64,000 nucleotides of DNA from CAYRFF01 sp964423575 (GTDB lineage Bacteria; Bacteroidota; Bacteroidia; Chitinophagales; Saprospiraceae), in NCBI GenBank assembly GCA_964423575.1, contig CAYRFF010000011.1:1-64000 (forward strand). Reading direction: 5' to 3'. A program made the translations under genes and the position numbers. Positions 1 to 9,962 of this stretch are shown here, piece by piece. A model generated the notes under the pieces. It had not been told where the DNA came from, searched no databases, and worked only from the letters and a program-made list of their open reading frames with translations. Position 1 is the first letter of the stretch; each line of letters opens with the position of its first letter.

Positions 1-3000
1 AGCCGTCAAAGCATACTTCGCTACCTTCACCAATAATATTGGTAAAACCTGCATCTGTCGCTACGATTACTGTATATCTGGTCTCATAACAGCCGTAAGG
101 ACCACCTTCAAGTAAGTGTGCAGCATTGATACATGCAAAACAATCTTTTCCTAAATCCACATGGATTAAATCGTTACAAGTTAAGGAAGGGTTAACATAA
201 GGATACTCCTCAACTGTAATTGTATATGTACAGAAATATTCATTTCCTTCATCATCTGTCCAGGTCCAGCAAATCTCATGATCGCCAATTCCTAGTGCCT
301 CGCCATGCTGAATTCCCCCTTCACAAAGCTCTGCCTTAGGAGCAGATCCACCAGCAACACTTTCGCCATAAAGGACCTGATACAAGCTCATGGAGTAACC
401 TCCTTGCCATGTACCATAATCTTCTGGGTCAGCTGAAGGTGTACAAGACATGTATGATTTAGCTGTCTGTCCTGAATAAGTAGATGCAATTAGCCAGCCT
501 GTATACACAGATGGTACATGCTGCTCTACTACATAGTTACTACCCGCAGGTATAATAACATCATCCGGGAAATCATAATGCGTAATCTGCTGTCCACCAG
601 GAACAGTAAACGCAGGTGATTCATAAATCAGGGTCATTGCACTCCTGTCAAGGAACTGTCCACCCATTGGTCCTGTATATTCATAGAATGATACTATCTG
701 CTGACCCGGATCCCAGGATGCTACGTCCATACCGGTAATCTTGAAATTATAAGGTAAAGCCTCATAAGCTCTTGAGTGAGCTCCGGTTGTACCGTTCACA
801 GATGCACATCTAATTGCATCATCAATATTTACTGGATAAGAAACAAGTTGAGATATCTCTTCTGCATCACCGGTTCCTCCTCCACCTGCACCACAGTAGT
901 TTATTACGCTAGGTGCCTCATCATAGAAGAAGTAATAGCACTCACCCGGCTGCATTGTTACTGTTCTGTCTGCAGGACAGTCAATCTGCGGCTCAAGAGT
1001 GTTTACAACAGTTACAGATACTGTACAAGTACCGCTACCAGGCATAGTGAATGTCACTTCTGTAGTTCCGATCGGATACATTCCGCTTGCATTAGCACCA
1101 CCACCGTTAAAGTCGTTAGTTACAACTTCATCACCTTCACAATCACCCTCAATAGTAGCGATTACCTCAACATATACCTCACAATCAGGAGCTGCAGCTT
1201 CTATAGTGAAATCAGCAGGACAGTTAACAAAGCAATCAGCTGTTGCTTCAAAGCACTGACCTTCTACTAACATACCTCCTTCCAGGTTATCAGGGTGTGG
1301 TCCCCACACATTACCTTCTGATGTATAGCTTTTCCATAATACATTCGATGGTCCACCAGGGTAGTTATATGCTGCCCAGTAAGTCCAATCAGCAGTTGTT
1401 GATAAGCTGGACTCTATTGCCAACCACTTATAATCATCAGTAGCGTTATTGTTTTCAAACTCCCAGTTATTAGGAGTCAAATCCAAGACTATTTCAAATA
1501 ATGGATATGCACCAGCCCAGAAACCATCAGGGTTAACAGTATAAGAACCTTGATTATATGGTGTCGCAGGGAGCACTTCTGTTCCAACTCCACCGGTACC
1601 GTTATCATTATGTAAATGCAAAGTTATATCAGCAGGAGCACCGCCGATAGCTAACATGTGGAAAGTCATCGTCTCAGGTCTGAACTTTGAAAATGGCTCT
1701 ATTACAATATCGTTTGCAATCATATTGCCATCTGAGAATCCAGTTCCGTTAGGATAATCTCCCGGATGCATACCAAGTGCGTAGTAATCCTGCTCACAAT
1801 CTACCCAAGTACCACCACCGGTACTTTCCTGGCCTACTACAAACTTATAGTCTTCAAATTCCCCATAAGTGTGAGAAGTAGAACATGGATCTATATCTCC
1901 CTGTGCGTTTAAATAGTGGTTTGCAATACGCATTCTAGTTGCTCCTTGTAATGCAGATGCAGGAACAGTGAAGCTACCAGTATGGGTATTGGAGTAGCTG
2001 CCAGAGTTAAATACAACTTCTGTAACAGGGTCAAAGAAACCATCCTGGTTCCAGTCAACCCACATTCTAAACCCATAAGTGTAACCTGATGGCATATTTA
2101 CTGCTGTAAAGTTTACAGTACCACCATTATCCTGAGTTACTGAGTGATCATTATAGAAGTTACCATATCCACCAGGAGAGAATCCAGTACCAAGATTAGA
2201 TATATTGGTAGTAGTACCACCGGTAGTACTAAAGTCGTTAATCATATAGGAAGAATTCGTTCCTGCAGGAAGACAATAGCATTCTGAAACATTCGTATTA
2301 AGTTGTACATATAAAGCATTTGATTCATCGTAGTCACCGGAATATGTACACTCCATAGTATATCTAAAATATGTATTACTGGTAATAGTCGCAATCATTG
2401 TCGGACTCGTTTCACCGGCAATATTATTCCAGGTAGTACCGTTAGAAGATGACTGCCATTGTCCTACCAGGCCTGACTCACCGTAGCTAGCGCCTACAGC
2501 TTCCAAAGTAAATGGAGCATTAGCACATTCCAAAGAGGGACCTTCAACTACACCGGCATCAGCTGCGGTACATTCAGGCAACAAAGTTCCACCAAACTTA
2601 ATCTGTGGAAGAGTAGCAGTCGTATTGTTCGCTGCAGGAGGAGCACTAAAATCATAAGGAGTACCATCACGGTATGCATATATTCCGCGATTTGGCGCTC
2701 CGGCAGCATAACCTCTCCAGTTTGGAGATCCTCCCCAGCCGTTTGTGTTATCTCTTACTGCAATTACGATATTATCTGTACCGTTCCAGGAGAAATTAGT
2801 AGTCAGGTCAATTTCCATCCATTGGTCAGCAGTCGTATTAGCAGGAATATTTCCACTAAATACCTGGGTCATTCCTGAAACAGCTATCCAGTCAGTTGTT
2901 CCAGTAAAACTGGTTTTACTAGTATGCCCTATCCAAATGTCCCAGTTTCTCCAGTCTATAGTACTAACCGAAGCTCCCGGCAGATAAGCTATCTGATCGA

Positions 3001-3244
3001 TATCCCCTGCCTCTGCACCTTCAGCCTGTAGTTCTGAAGCTAAATAAATGGCTTGGGAAATTGAATAGTCATAGAAATAGTAAATCGGAATATAGGATGA
3101 AGTCACTGTTCCTCCCTCACCGATTATTACATCTTGAGTATGCCCCTGTGGACTAAACAGGAAAATCGCTGCCATCACAAGCATTGCAGCCCGCAAATGG
3201 GACTGGATACTTTTCAGCATTGAAATATTGTATAAATCTCTCAT
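1..3244 (-). CDS. Large secreted GEVED/HYR-type multidomain protein (C-terminus beyond window)
   Basis: One reading frame runs unbroken from an ATG at 3244 to the window edge, giving about 1081 residues without a stop. Translation starts MRDLYNISMLKS, with a second possible start nine codons in (3220), then a hydrophobic signal peptide ending near HTQD. Around residues 390-465 there is a GEVED-type beta-sandwich (WNQDGFFDP, GEFEDYKF). Around residues 670-780 there are HYR-like modules (CPADFTIEA, GTTEVTFT, CPADRTV). Such proteins in Bacteroidota are usually exported by T9SS and end in a sorting domain; that part would lie outside the window, so T9SS export is inference. It starts 5 bp after the small secreted protein at 3250-3804 and is probably co-transcribed. 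Role is likely adhesion or a surface/extracellular structure; no catalytic motif was seen. Confidence 0.8.
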   Translation of the reverse strand, partial: MRDLYNISMLKSIQSHLRAAMLVMAAIFLFSPQGHTQDVIIGEGGTVTSSYIPIYYFYDYSISQAIYLASELQAEGAEAGDIDQIAYLPGASVSTIDWRNWDIWIGHTSKTSFTGTTDWIAVSGMTQVFSGNIPANTTADQWMEIDLTTNFSWNGTDNIVIAVRDNTNGWGGSPNWRGYAAGAPNRGIYAYRDGTPYDFSAPPAANNTTATLPQIKFGGTLLPECTAADAGVVEGPSLECANAPFTLEAVGASYGESGLVGQWQSSSNGTTWNNIAGETSPTMIATITSNTYFRYTMECTYSGDYDESNALYVQLNTNVSECYCLPAGTNSSYMINDFSTTGGTTTNISNLGTGFSPGGYGNFYNDHSVTQDNGGTVNFTAVNMPSGYTYGFRMWVDWNQDGFFDPVTEVVFNSGSYSNTHTGSFTVPASALQGATRMRIANHYLNAQGDIDPCSTSHTYGEFEDYKFVVGQESTGGGTWVDCEQDYYALGMHPGDYPNGTGFSDGNMIANDIVIEPFSKFRPETMTFHMLAIGGAPADITLHLHNDNGTGGVGTEVLPATPYNQGSYTVNPDGFWAGAYPLFEIVLDLTPNNWEFENNNATDDYKWLAIESSLSTTADWTYWAAYNYPGGPSNVLWKSYTSEGNVWGPHPDNLEGGMLVEGQCFEATADCFVNCPADFTIEAAAPDCEVYVEVIATIEGDCEGDEVVTNDFNGGGANASGMYPIGTTEVTFTMPGSGTCTVSVTVVNTLEPQIDCPADRTVTMQPGECYYFFYDEAPSVINYCGAGGGGTGDAEEISQLVSYPVNIDDAIRCASVNGTTGAHSRAYEALPYNFKITGMDVASWDPGQQIVSFYEYTGPMGGQFLDRSAMTLIYESPAFTVPGGQQITHYDFPDDVIIPAGSNYVVEQHVPSVYTGWLIASTYSGQTAKSYMSCTPSADPEDYGTWQGGYSMSLYQVLYGESVAGGSAPKAELCEGGIQHGEALGIGDHEICWTWTDDEGNEYFCTYTITVEEYPYVNPSLTCNDLIHVDLGKDCFACINAAHLLEGGPYGCYETRYTVIVATDAGFTNIIGEGSEVCFDG

Positions 3245-3249
3245 TATTA

Positions 3250-3804
3250 TTAGTTTTTAAGTTCACGAATCATCATCAATGCTTGGCTAAAGTCAGATAT
3301 GTCTCCATCCTGAAGATTCCAGCCTTGCACGAATTGAATGATATTATTAAGTTGTTGTTTTTGTCCAGCCTTTAAAACCAGTCCTTTAGAAGCACTGTCT
3401 GGTCCATCTTTAAATAACGGACCGTTTAAAATGCTCAACAGCTGTTTCTGCACGTCTCCTCCATTACTAAGATTATAAATGCCTCTATTGTAGGCAGAAA
3501 TAACTCCTCGGTGAAACGGGCTGCCCATAAGAATATCATTCTGAGTAATCGTAGGAGGCACCTTCTTCATATCATCAGATAGATAGGCAACCTCAGCAGT
3601 CCATGCTTGAATGATGTCTTTAACAGTAATTTCATTCAGCTCCACACTTTCATTATGCGTGGAAACCAAATTACTCTGTGCGTTAAGCGAATTAAGGGAT
3701 GCAGATGCAAAAATAACAAACATGAACGCCAAGCCATAGCCCAGCACTTTGTTTGTCATTTCCCTCATCTTCCCAAAATCCTTGAAAAAATTAAAATTCA
3801 TCAT
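3250..3804 (-). CDS. Small secreted protein of unknown function
   Basis: The 184-residue product has a basic N-terminus and a hydrophobic segment (about residues 20-42, ending LNAQS) that looks like a signal peptide cleaved after an Ala-Gln type site common in Bacteroidota. The mature part is about 140 residues, mostly helical in character, without cysteines or a recognisable catalytic motif. It precedes the giant secreted protein by 5 bp, so the two look like an operon and may be partners, for example a helper or processing factor for the large protein. I do not recognise the family. A second ATG (MREMTN, residue 13) could be the true start. Confidence 0.7.
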   Translation of the reverse strand: MMNFNFFKDFGKMREMTNKVLGYGLAFMFVIFASASLNSLNAQSNLVSTHNESVELNEITVKDIIQAWTAEVAYLSDDMKKVPPTITQNDILMGSPFHRGVISAYNRGIYNLSNGGDVQKQLLSILNGPLFKDGPDSASKGLVLKAGQKQQLNNIIQFVQGWNLQDGDISDFSQALMMIRELKN

Positions 3805-4103
3805 GAGATTTTGATTTTGGTTTAAAAATTTATTTGGTCTAAAGTTTTTCTTTACTTCGATTGGTTACATAACCACCGAATTTTGGTCTTAGGAACGCTC
3901 ACAAACCTACATTTAAGCTACAAGCCAACACCATAAACGATCTCAGTCTTTCTCGAAGACATATTAAAAAATTCCTATATTTATACCCTACTCTTTAGCA
4001 GGGGCTTCCATATAGCTACTTTTATAATATATCTTCAATTCCAAACTTTTAAGCCCATTTATGCTTTTCCTAGGGCAATATTAACATATATTCCCGTCCT
4101 TTT

Positions 4104-4111
4104 CAAAGATA
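4104..4111 (-). promoter_or_regulatory. Candidate -7 element for the secreted-protein operon
   Basis: TATCTTTG read on the minus strand matches the Bacteroidota -7 consensus TAnnTTTG. It lies about 300 bp upstream of the ATG at 3804, implying a long leader. No good -33 TTG is present at the expected distance, so support is modest. The rest of 3805-4390 is AT-rich with no gene that I can support. Confidence 0.35.
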
Positions 4112-4395
4112 ATTCTTTATTTAATGTCAGCATTACATATTTATTCTTTCTTAATACGTAGCTATTCACCTCTTTAAATTCATCTCTATTTTACGGTAAA
4201 CGTATTATAGCATGTTTTTATTTATTTACTATTTCTACTACTTATTAAGGCAATTATTTGAATAATTCTTACTCTACTTTACTTTCCTTAAAGTATTATT
4301 GACAAAAAGCGTACCATAAAAACGATTTCCGTTAAGCCCCAGTCGATAAAACATGAAAATAATCTGCTATTTATTAATTGCACTTGCAAAAATAT

Positions 4396-4425
4396 TTGAC
4401 TCGAGTCATATACTTTCTACCTTTG
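4396..4425 (+). promoter_or_regulatory. rlmN promoter, Bacteroidota consensus
   Basis: TTG (4396-4398), a 19-bp spacer and TACCTTTG (4418-4425) match the primary sigma promoter of Bacteroidota. The rlmN ATG follows 43 bp downstream of the -7 element. Confidence 0.75.
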
Positions 4426-4468
4426 CAGAATAGTTACCATTATAATATAATTCAATAAGGTAGGCATT

Positions 4469-5524
4469 ATGGAAGTTTCGACCAGCAGGAAACCTGATAT
4501 CAGAGCAATAAGTCGTGAAGACATTAAAATTTGGCTTAAAGCAAATAACGAGCAAGCTTTCCGAGCAAATCAGATATACCAGTGGATATGGCAAAAAGGT
4601 GCTCTCTCCTTTGACGAGATGCACAATTTATCCCTGGACTTACGTCAAAAACTCGATGAATATTATGAATTCAGACCTATTGCGGAAGATATTGTTCAGA
4701 ACTCAGAAGATGGGACAGTAAAGGGCCGTTATAAACTATATGACGGCAACCTGATCGAAGCTGTGCTCATCCCCGTACCTGAACAAGACAGATATACTGT
4801 ATGCGTTTCGTGTCAAGTAGGCTGTAGTCTCTCCTGCAACTTCTGCGCCACAGGCAAAATGGGAAGAATCCGCAATTTAACCGCCGGTGAAATCTACGAT
4901 CAGATTACGCTTATTGACAAGATATCACAGGAACGCTATGGTAAGGGAGTAACTAACATCGTTTATATGGGTATGGGTGAGCCACTTCTCAACTACAGAA
5001 ATGTGATTATGAGTATACGTCATCTCACAGCAGAAGACGGTCTGCACCTTTCGGCCAAAAGGATTACTGTCAGTACTTCAGGCATAGCCAAAATGATTAG
5101 AAATCTAGCAGATGAGGGTTTAAAAATAAATTTAGCGCTATCTCTCCACGCTCCGGATGATAAAAAGCGCAGTGAATTAATGCCCATTAATGTAAGCAAT
5201 GATATCCAGTCTGTAATGGAAGCAATTAAATACTTCTACTCTAAGACCAAAAATCGAATTTCTTATGAATACATCGCTTTCCAGGAATTTAATGATACTT
5301 ATGAGGATGCTGACAGACTAATTGAATTATGTCGTTATTTCCCAGTACGGGTCAATATAATCGAATACAATCCCATTCAGGATTTCCATAGAAAGAAGTC
5401 AAGCCCTGAACGAATGGATAGGTTCGCTCAATATTTACATAAACACGGCGTCACAGTAACAGTCAGACGATCTCGAGGGAAAGATATTGATGCTGCGTGT
5501 GGTCAGTTGGCCAATAAAGGTTAA
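4469..5524 (+). CDS. rlmN: Dual-specificity 23S rRNA/tRNA (adenine-C2)-methyltransferase RlmN
   Basis: RlmN is a radical-SAM enzyme that methylates C2 of A2503 in 23S rRNA and A37 in some tRNAs, using SAM both as radical source and methyl donor. The 351-residue product has the family layout: an N-terminal helical RNA-binding part (residues about 10-80), then the radical-SAM cluster motif CSLSCNFCATG near residues 115-125 with its CxxxCxxC spacing, GMGEPLLN, and STSGIA. The methyl-carrying cysteine near the C-terminus is present in AACGQLANK. Length fits the family. The start follows a consensus promoter at 4396-4425. It stands alone, convergent with rpoN. Confidence 0.95.
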   Translation: MEVSTSRKPDIRAISREDIKIWLKANNEQAFRANQIYQWIWQKGALSFDEMHNLSLDLRQKLDEYYEFRPIAEDIVQNSEDGTVKGRYKLYDGNLIEAVLIPVPEQDRYTVCVSCQVGCSLSCNFCATGKMGRIRNLTAGEIYDQITLIDKISQERYGKGVTNIVYMGMGEPLLNYRNVIMSIRHLTAEDGLHLSAKRITVSTSGIAKMIRNLADEGLKINLALSLHAPDDKKRSELMPINVSNDIQSVMEAIKYFYSKTKNRISYEYIAFQEFNDTYEDADRLIELCRYFPVRVNIIEYNPIQDFHRKKSSPERMDRFAQYLHKHGVTVTVRRSRGKDIDAACGQLANKG

Positions 5525-5527
5525 GGC

Positions 5528-5549
5528 TTAGGTTTAGGTTTAGGTTTAG
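5528..5549. repeat. Short TTAGGT hexamer tandem repeat
   Basis: Three and a half copies of TTAGGT directly follow the rlmN stop codon. It is a short microsatellite. The remaining 5550-5848, between convergent rlmN and rpoN, holds no gene or clear terminator that I can support. Confidence 0.6.
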
Positions 5550-5848
5550 AGATGGGGACCGGAATAAAAACCTCAGACAATAGTAATCGCGGGTCAATGC
5601 ACTTTTGAAAATTAAGGCAGAGAAAAAACGATGAGGTTTACTTTTCTGTACCATTTTCAGCCTTTAGACCACTACAAGAATACCGAGTCTTTTTCCCTAT
5701 GCCTGCGCTATCTAACCACCTTATTATTGAGTAATCTTGTGAATTAGAATCCATTACTCTGGAAACTGTGATATCATCCTAGAATTAGCTATATAAAAAG
5801 CCATAGGCCCGGCACAAAATTCATCAGATTCCATCGGAGGTATTCAAC

Positions 5849-7357
5849 TTAAAGCTCTTTCCTTAGGCGCGCAACCGGAATGCCTAGCATTTCTCTATAT
5901 TTAGATACCGTTCTTCTGGCGATACTATAGCCTTTTTCTTTAAGGGCTTTCCTAAGTTTCTCGTCTGACAATGGAGACTTTTTATTTTCCTGCGTAACAA
6001 TTTCTTCTAGAATATTTTTCACCTCCAGAGTGCTCACTTCTTCGCCATCTTCTTTGGTAATAGACTCCGAAAAGAAATCCTTCAATAGGATCGTGCCAAA
6101 CTCCGTCTGTATGTATTTGCTATTAGCTACACGAGAAACCGTGGATAAATCCAGGCCGGTCATATCGGCAATATCCTTAAGAATCATGGGTTTCAGATTG
6201 GTTTTATCCCCGGTCAGGAAATAATCATATTGATACTGCAGAATAGAATACATCGTCTTATACATGGTATGTTGTCTCTGCTTAATAGCGTCGATAAACC
6301 ATTTAGCCGAATCAATTTTATTCTTTATAAACTTATAAGTATCCTTATCTTGCTTTGTCAATGAAGAACTGCTACTCCCTTTATGCTCTCTTACTGTCCT
6401 GAGCATTTGCATATATTGAGAATTTACCGATAAATCCGGCGCATTCCTAGAATTCAGCCTTATATCCAGCTCTCCATCTTTATTTTCTAAAATAAAATCC
6501 GGGATAATATATTGTCTCGTGCCTGACACCGCATCAGAGGAGATACTACTCGCAGGCTTTGGATTCAACTTCAAAATTTCTTCCAGGGTTTCACGCAGTT
6601 CATCCTTACTCAGTCCCATTTGCTCCAGCAGTTTATCATAATGCTTCTTGGAGAAATGTTCAAAATAATCAGTCAAAATCAGTAGTGCCTGCTCTTTAAC
6701 TTCACGCTCACTTGCAGACAATTCTTCATCCTTATCCAGCTTACGCTCAAGCTGCAGAATCAGACATTCTTGCAAATCTCTCGCGGCAATACCGGCAGGC
6801 TCAAACTGTTGTATAATAGCTATTGTCTTCTCAACTTCTCTTTCATCCACATATATGTTCCTTGAAAGAAGCAAATCATCTACTATTGACTCATTATCTC
6901 TACGCAAATAGCCATCGTCATCAATACTACCTATGATATGCTCTGCAAGAATACGCTCCTCTTCACCTTTTAAGCTCAGCATTCCAAGTTGCTTTTCCAA
7001 CTGATCATGAAAAGTATTTTCTGCAGTTCCTACATAGAAGTTATCCTCAGTGTCGAGCGGATTTGCAGAACTGTTGTGTTGATACTTATAACTCATCGGA
7101 TCATCTTCAATGTATTCCTCCAGATAATCGTCCAATTCAAAATCACTTTCCTTGCTATTATCTTCCTGATCCAGATCAAAATTATCTTCTGTTGCGCTAT
7201 AATCACCCTCCTCAAGGGCAGGATTTGCCTCGAGTTCCTCCTTAATTCGTTGCTCCAGAGTGGCCGTGGGTATCTGAAGCAGTTTCATCAACTGAATCTG
7301 TTGCGGAGATAACTTCTGCAACATTTTTTGACTTAGCTGTTGTTTTAATCCTGCCAC
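5849..7357 (-). CDS. rpoN: RNA polymerase sigma-54 factor RpoN
   Basis: Sigma-54 directs RNA polymerase to -24/-12 promoters and needs enhancer-binding ATPases to open them. The 502-residue product shows region I with the Gln/Leu-rich activator-interacting segment (QKLSPQQIQLMKLLQ, residues about 15-30), an acidic region II (about 50-100), the core-binding domain, and the C-terminal RpoN box ARRTVSKYRE near residue 483, which contacts the -24 element. Length is typical. It is divergent from the aminopeptidase P gene, with 240 bp between them. No activator gene with an AAA+ sigma-54 domain was seen in the window. Confidence 0.95.
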   Translation of the reverse strand: MAGLKQQLSQKMLQKLSPQQIQLMKLLQIPTATLEQRIKEELEANPALEEGDYSATEDNFDLDQEDNSKESDFELDDYLEEYIEDDPMSYKYQHNSSANPLDTEDNFYVGTAENTFHDQLEKQLGMLSLKGEEERILAEHIIGSIDDDGYLRRDNESIVDDLLLSRNIYVDEREVEKTIAIIQQFEPAGIAARDLQECLILQLERKLDKDEELSASEREVKEQALLILTDYFEHFSKKHYDKLLEQMGLSKDELRETLEEILKLNPKPASSISSDAVSGTRQYIIPDFILENKDGELDIRLNSRNAPDLSVNSQYMQMLRTVREHKGSSSSSLTKQDKDTYKFIKNKIDSAKWFIDAIKQRQHTMYKTMYSILQYQYDYFLTGDKTNLKPMILKDIADMTGLDLSTVSRVANSKYIQTEFGTILLKDFFSESITKEDGEEVSTLEVKNILEEIVTQENKKSPLSDEKLRKALKEKGYSIARRTVSKYREMLGIPVARLRKEL

Positions 7358-7597
7358 TTAATTCTTCTCTTTATTATTAATATAAACGTTTTTTAAATAC
7401 TCTATGTTTTATCCCCGTAGTGTCCGCTAAAAAACTTTCTCATTGATTTGCGGCAAATTCTTTGGACTTTAAATATCAGAGCGTAACTTGTCTCGGTAAA
7501 GATAGAACAAATTACGATTTTTTATAATTTGTCCTGTAAAAATATTTATTTGCTACTCTTGAAAAGGAGGTTTAGCTTCCAAAAATGACAAGTAAAA

Positions 7598-9376
7598 ATG
7601 ACTATAAATAAGCGAATCGAACTGCTTCGGGCCTTAATGAAAGAAAAAGGGGTCGATGCCTATATCATACCTTCATCAGATGCACACCAGAGCGAATATG
7701 TACCTGATTACTATAAAGGCAGAGAGTGGATCACAGGTTTTAGCGGATCTGCAGGTACGGCTGTCATCACTGAGAATCATGCCGGACTATGGACCGATAG
7801 CCGGTATTACCTTCAAGCAGAGCACCAGTTATCCGAGAGTGAAGTCAAGCTACACAAACTAAGTTCAGATGCATCATCCAATCATATCCACTGGCTGGCA
7901 AATAATCTCAAAGAGGGTTCTGTAGTGGGATTTGACCCAAGGACCTTGACGGTGCAGGACCTGAGCTTGCTTAAAAAGCATTTGCCGAAAGGCAGTGAAT
8001 TCTATACAAAATATGATTTATTGGATGGGATATGGGATGAAAGGCCACGACTTCCAAGTGCTGAAGCATACGAAATTACAAATACAGGGGTAAGTCGCAA
8101 GGAAAAAATAGAGCAATTAAAGTCTTTTCTTATGACAAACAAGGCGGACTATCTGATTATCCCTACACTAGACGATATCGCCTGGGTATTTAATATACGT
8201 GGAAATGATGTCGAATTCAACCCGGTAAGTATGGCTTATGCGGTTGCAGGCGAAGATTACACTCACCTTTTCATTGATCAGATAAAGCTCAAACCATTAC
8301 TTGCGGACAGGTTACTGAATGACGGCATACATTTACACGATTACAATGACATCTCAGTATTTATCCAGGAGATTGGAACTGACAAAAAAGTTCTCTATGA
8401 TCCCCGATTGACTTCAGTGTATCTCCATAGCAAAATAGGTGCCCCAACCACGACGACAACTCTACCCACAAGACATTGGAAAGCGATTAAAACCGAAACA
8501 GAATTACAACAGGTAGATAATGCGATGATTAAAGATGGCGTTGCGTTAACCAAAGCCTTTATGTGGCTTGAGAAAACTCTAGAAGAGCGAAGTGTCAGCG
8601 AGTATGAGTTTTCGAACAAAATCGCCGAATGCAGAGCGCTGCAAAAAGGTTATGTCGGAGAGAGCTTTAATGCTATTGTCGGATACAAAGGAAATGGAGC
8701 AATCGTACACTACAGCCCTACACCGGAAGGATCCGCGCAAATCGAAAAAAACGGTATTCTCTTATGTGATAGCGGAGGACAATACCTAGATGGCACCACA
8801 GACATAACCAGGACAGTTCATCTTTCTCCGACTCCCGTAGACATCAAGAAACATTACACGCTCGTATTAAAGGGACATATAGGTCTTGCAAAAGCAATTT
8901 TCCCGGAAGGAACCAGAGGAATTCAACTGGATGTTGAAGCACGTCGTCACTTATGGAAACATGGCCTGAATTATGGACACGGAACCGGACACGGGGTAGG
9001 TTTTTTTCTAAACGTCCACGAATCACCTCAGGGCTTCAGCTCCAATCTCGATGAGAGAGGATCTACCATTCTGGAGCCGGGAATGCTGAGCAGCAATGAA
9101 CCGGGCCTTTATATTGAGAATGAATACGGAATAAGAATAGAAAATTTAATAGTTTGCCAAAAGTCAGAAGAATTCCCTTCTTACCTCGAGCACAAAACAA
9201 TCACTCTTTTCCCGATAGATTCTGAACTGATTTATACGGACTGGATGACTATGGAAGAGCTAAAATGGCTAAACGCATATCACAGAAAGGTAAAACGCAC
9301 CCTCATACCCTACCTGAATGAAGAGGAAAAGCTTTGGATGGAGGAGAAATGTGCGCCTATTGAAATACATGAATAA
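7598..9376 (+). CDS. pepP: Xaa-Pro aminopeptidase P (M24B)
   Basis: This metallopeptidase removes N-terminal residues that precede proline. The 592-residue product is the long three-domain form: two creatinase-like N-terminal domains (about residues 1-300) and a C-terminal pita-bread catalytic domain. Visible dinuclear-metal ligands include the two aspartates in CDSGGQYLDGTTD, the histidine in GTGHGVG, and glutamates in SSNEPGLY and GIRIEN. No signal peptide, so it is probably cytoplasmic. The ATG at 7598 gives the natural family N-terminus (RIELLRALM). A Shine-Dalgarno-like AGGAGG at 7565-7570 sits too far upstream for this start but suits a short overlapping ORF at 7585-7611. Confidence 0.93.
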   Translation: MTINKRIELLRALMKEKGVDAYIIPSSDAHQSEYVPDYYKGREWITGFSGSAGTAVITENHAGLWTDSRYYLQAEHQLSESEVKLHKLSSDASSNHIHWLANNLKEGSVVGFDPRTLTVQDLSLLKKHLPKGSEFYTKYDLLDGIWDERPRLPSAEAYEITNTGVSRKEKIEQLKSFLMTNKADYLIIPTLDDIAWVFNIRGNDVEFNPVSMAYAVAGEDYTHLFIDQIKLKPLLADRLLNDGIHLHDYNDISVFIQEIGTDKKVLYDPRLTSVYLHSKIGAPTTTTTLPTRHWKAIKTETELQQVDNAMIKDGVALTKAFMWLEKTLEERSVSEYEFSNKIAECRALQKGYVGESFNAIVGYKGNGAIVHYSPTPEGSAQIEKNGILLCDSGGQYLDGTTDITRTVHLSPTPVDIKKHYTLVLKGHIGLAKAIFPEGTRGIQLDVEARRHLWKHGLNYGHGTGHGVGFFLNVHESPQGFSSNLDERGSTILEPGMLSSNEPGLYIENEYGIRIENLIVCQKSEEFPSYLEHKTITLFPIDSELIYTDWMTMEELKWLNAYHRKVKRTLIPYLNEEEKLWMEEKCAPIEIHE

Positions 9377-9418
9377 AAAATGTCAGAAGCCAAACCTGAA
9401 AAATATTAATCCTTTTTC

Positions 9419-9449
9419 TTGTATGGGCAGTCTAAAGTCAATATCTTTG
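9419..9449 (+). promoter_or_regulatory. Promoter of the small membrane protein gene
   Basis: TTG (9419-9421), a 20-bp spacer and TATCTTTG (9442-9449) give a good Bacteroidota promoter that would start transcription near 9456, 14 bp before the ATG at 9470. Confidence 0.6.
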
Positions 9450-9469
9450 GTGCAAGAAATTCAGAAAAT

Positions 9470-9601
9470 ATGCCTAATCACCTAATAAATGAAGGCGCAA
9501 AGGGTCGCTTTATATGGAAACTTTTCCTTGCAATAGTTCTATTCACTGTAATGGTTATATATATATATAAGGCCAACTTCGTTGATATCAATCCCGTATA
9601 A
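9470..9601 (+). CDS. Small single-pass membrane protein, unknown
   Basis: The product is 43 residues, with a short polar N-terminus, one hydrophobic helix (about residues 16-32, WKLFLAIVLFTVMVIYIY) and a short tail. The upstream in-frame TTG at 9419 would add 17 residues, but it overlaps the promoter at 9419-9449, so the ATG at 9470 is preferred. No family is recognised. Its own promoter argues that it is a real gene rather than chance. Between its end and the tRNA (9602-9862) I see no further gene. Confidence 0.5.
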   Translation: MPNHLINEGAKGRFIWKLFLAIVLFTVMVIYIYKANFVDINPV

Positions 9602-9862
9602 ATCACCTTCTACGCTGCCTCTGTATAAATAATTCCACCTTTCGGCGCGATATACTCTCAGTATAATCGGCATTATTTTATTATTACTATACACTAAAAA
9701 GTGAGCGAGGCATAAGTTCCAGCTAATCTTATTCTTTCACCTACTCCTGGTAAACATCCACAATCTGCTTTTCTACCAGAGAGTAGCCAAGCAATGCCAG
9801 ATCCATAAACTTAATATGATAAATTATCGAAAATTGGGCTTAGGGGGCTTAAAAATGAGAAG

Positions 9863-9935
9863 TGACTCCGCCGGGACTCGAACCCGGGACCCTCTGATTA
9901 AAAGTCAGATGCTCTACCACCTGAGCTACGGAGTC
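9863..9935 (-). tRNA. tRNA-Lys (anticodon TTT)
   Basis: The minus strand folds as a complete cloverleaf of 73 nt. The acceptor GACTCCG pairs with CGGAGTC, the D-arm is AGCTCAGGTGGTAGAGC, the anticodon loop is CTTTTAA with anticodon TTT, and the T-arm contains GGTTCGAGTCC. The discriminator base is A and CCA is not encoded. A consensus promoter lies just upstream at 9963-9991. Confidence 0.95.
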
Positions 9936-9962
9936 ATACCCCCTATTTTTCAAGGACGGACG

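Noticed and set aside
776..1443. Plus-strand open frames in the first 1.5 kb
   Set aside because: They are antisense shadows of the giant secreted protein, whose minus-strand frame is continuous and has recognisable domains.
5463..5654. Minus-strand 63-codon frame rich in Leu-Asn over the TTAGGT repeat
   Set aside because: The Leu-Asn run is just the translated hexamer repeat, and the frame overlaps the rlmN 3' end. No homology-like pattern was seen.
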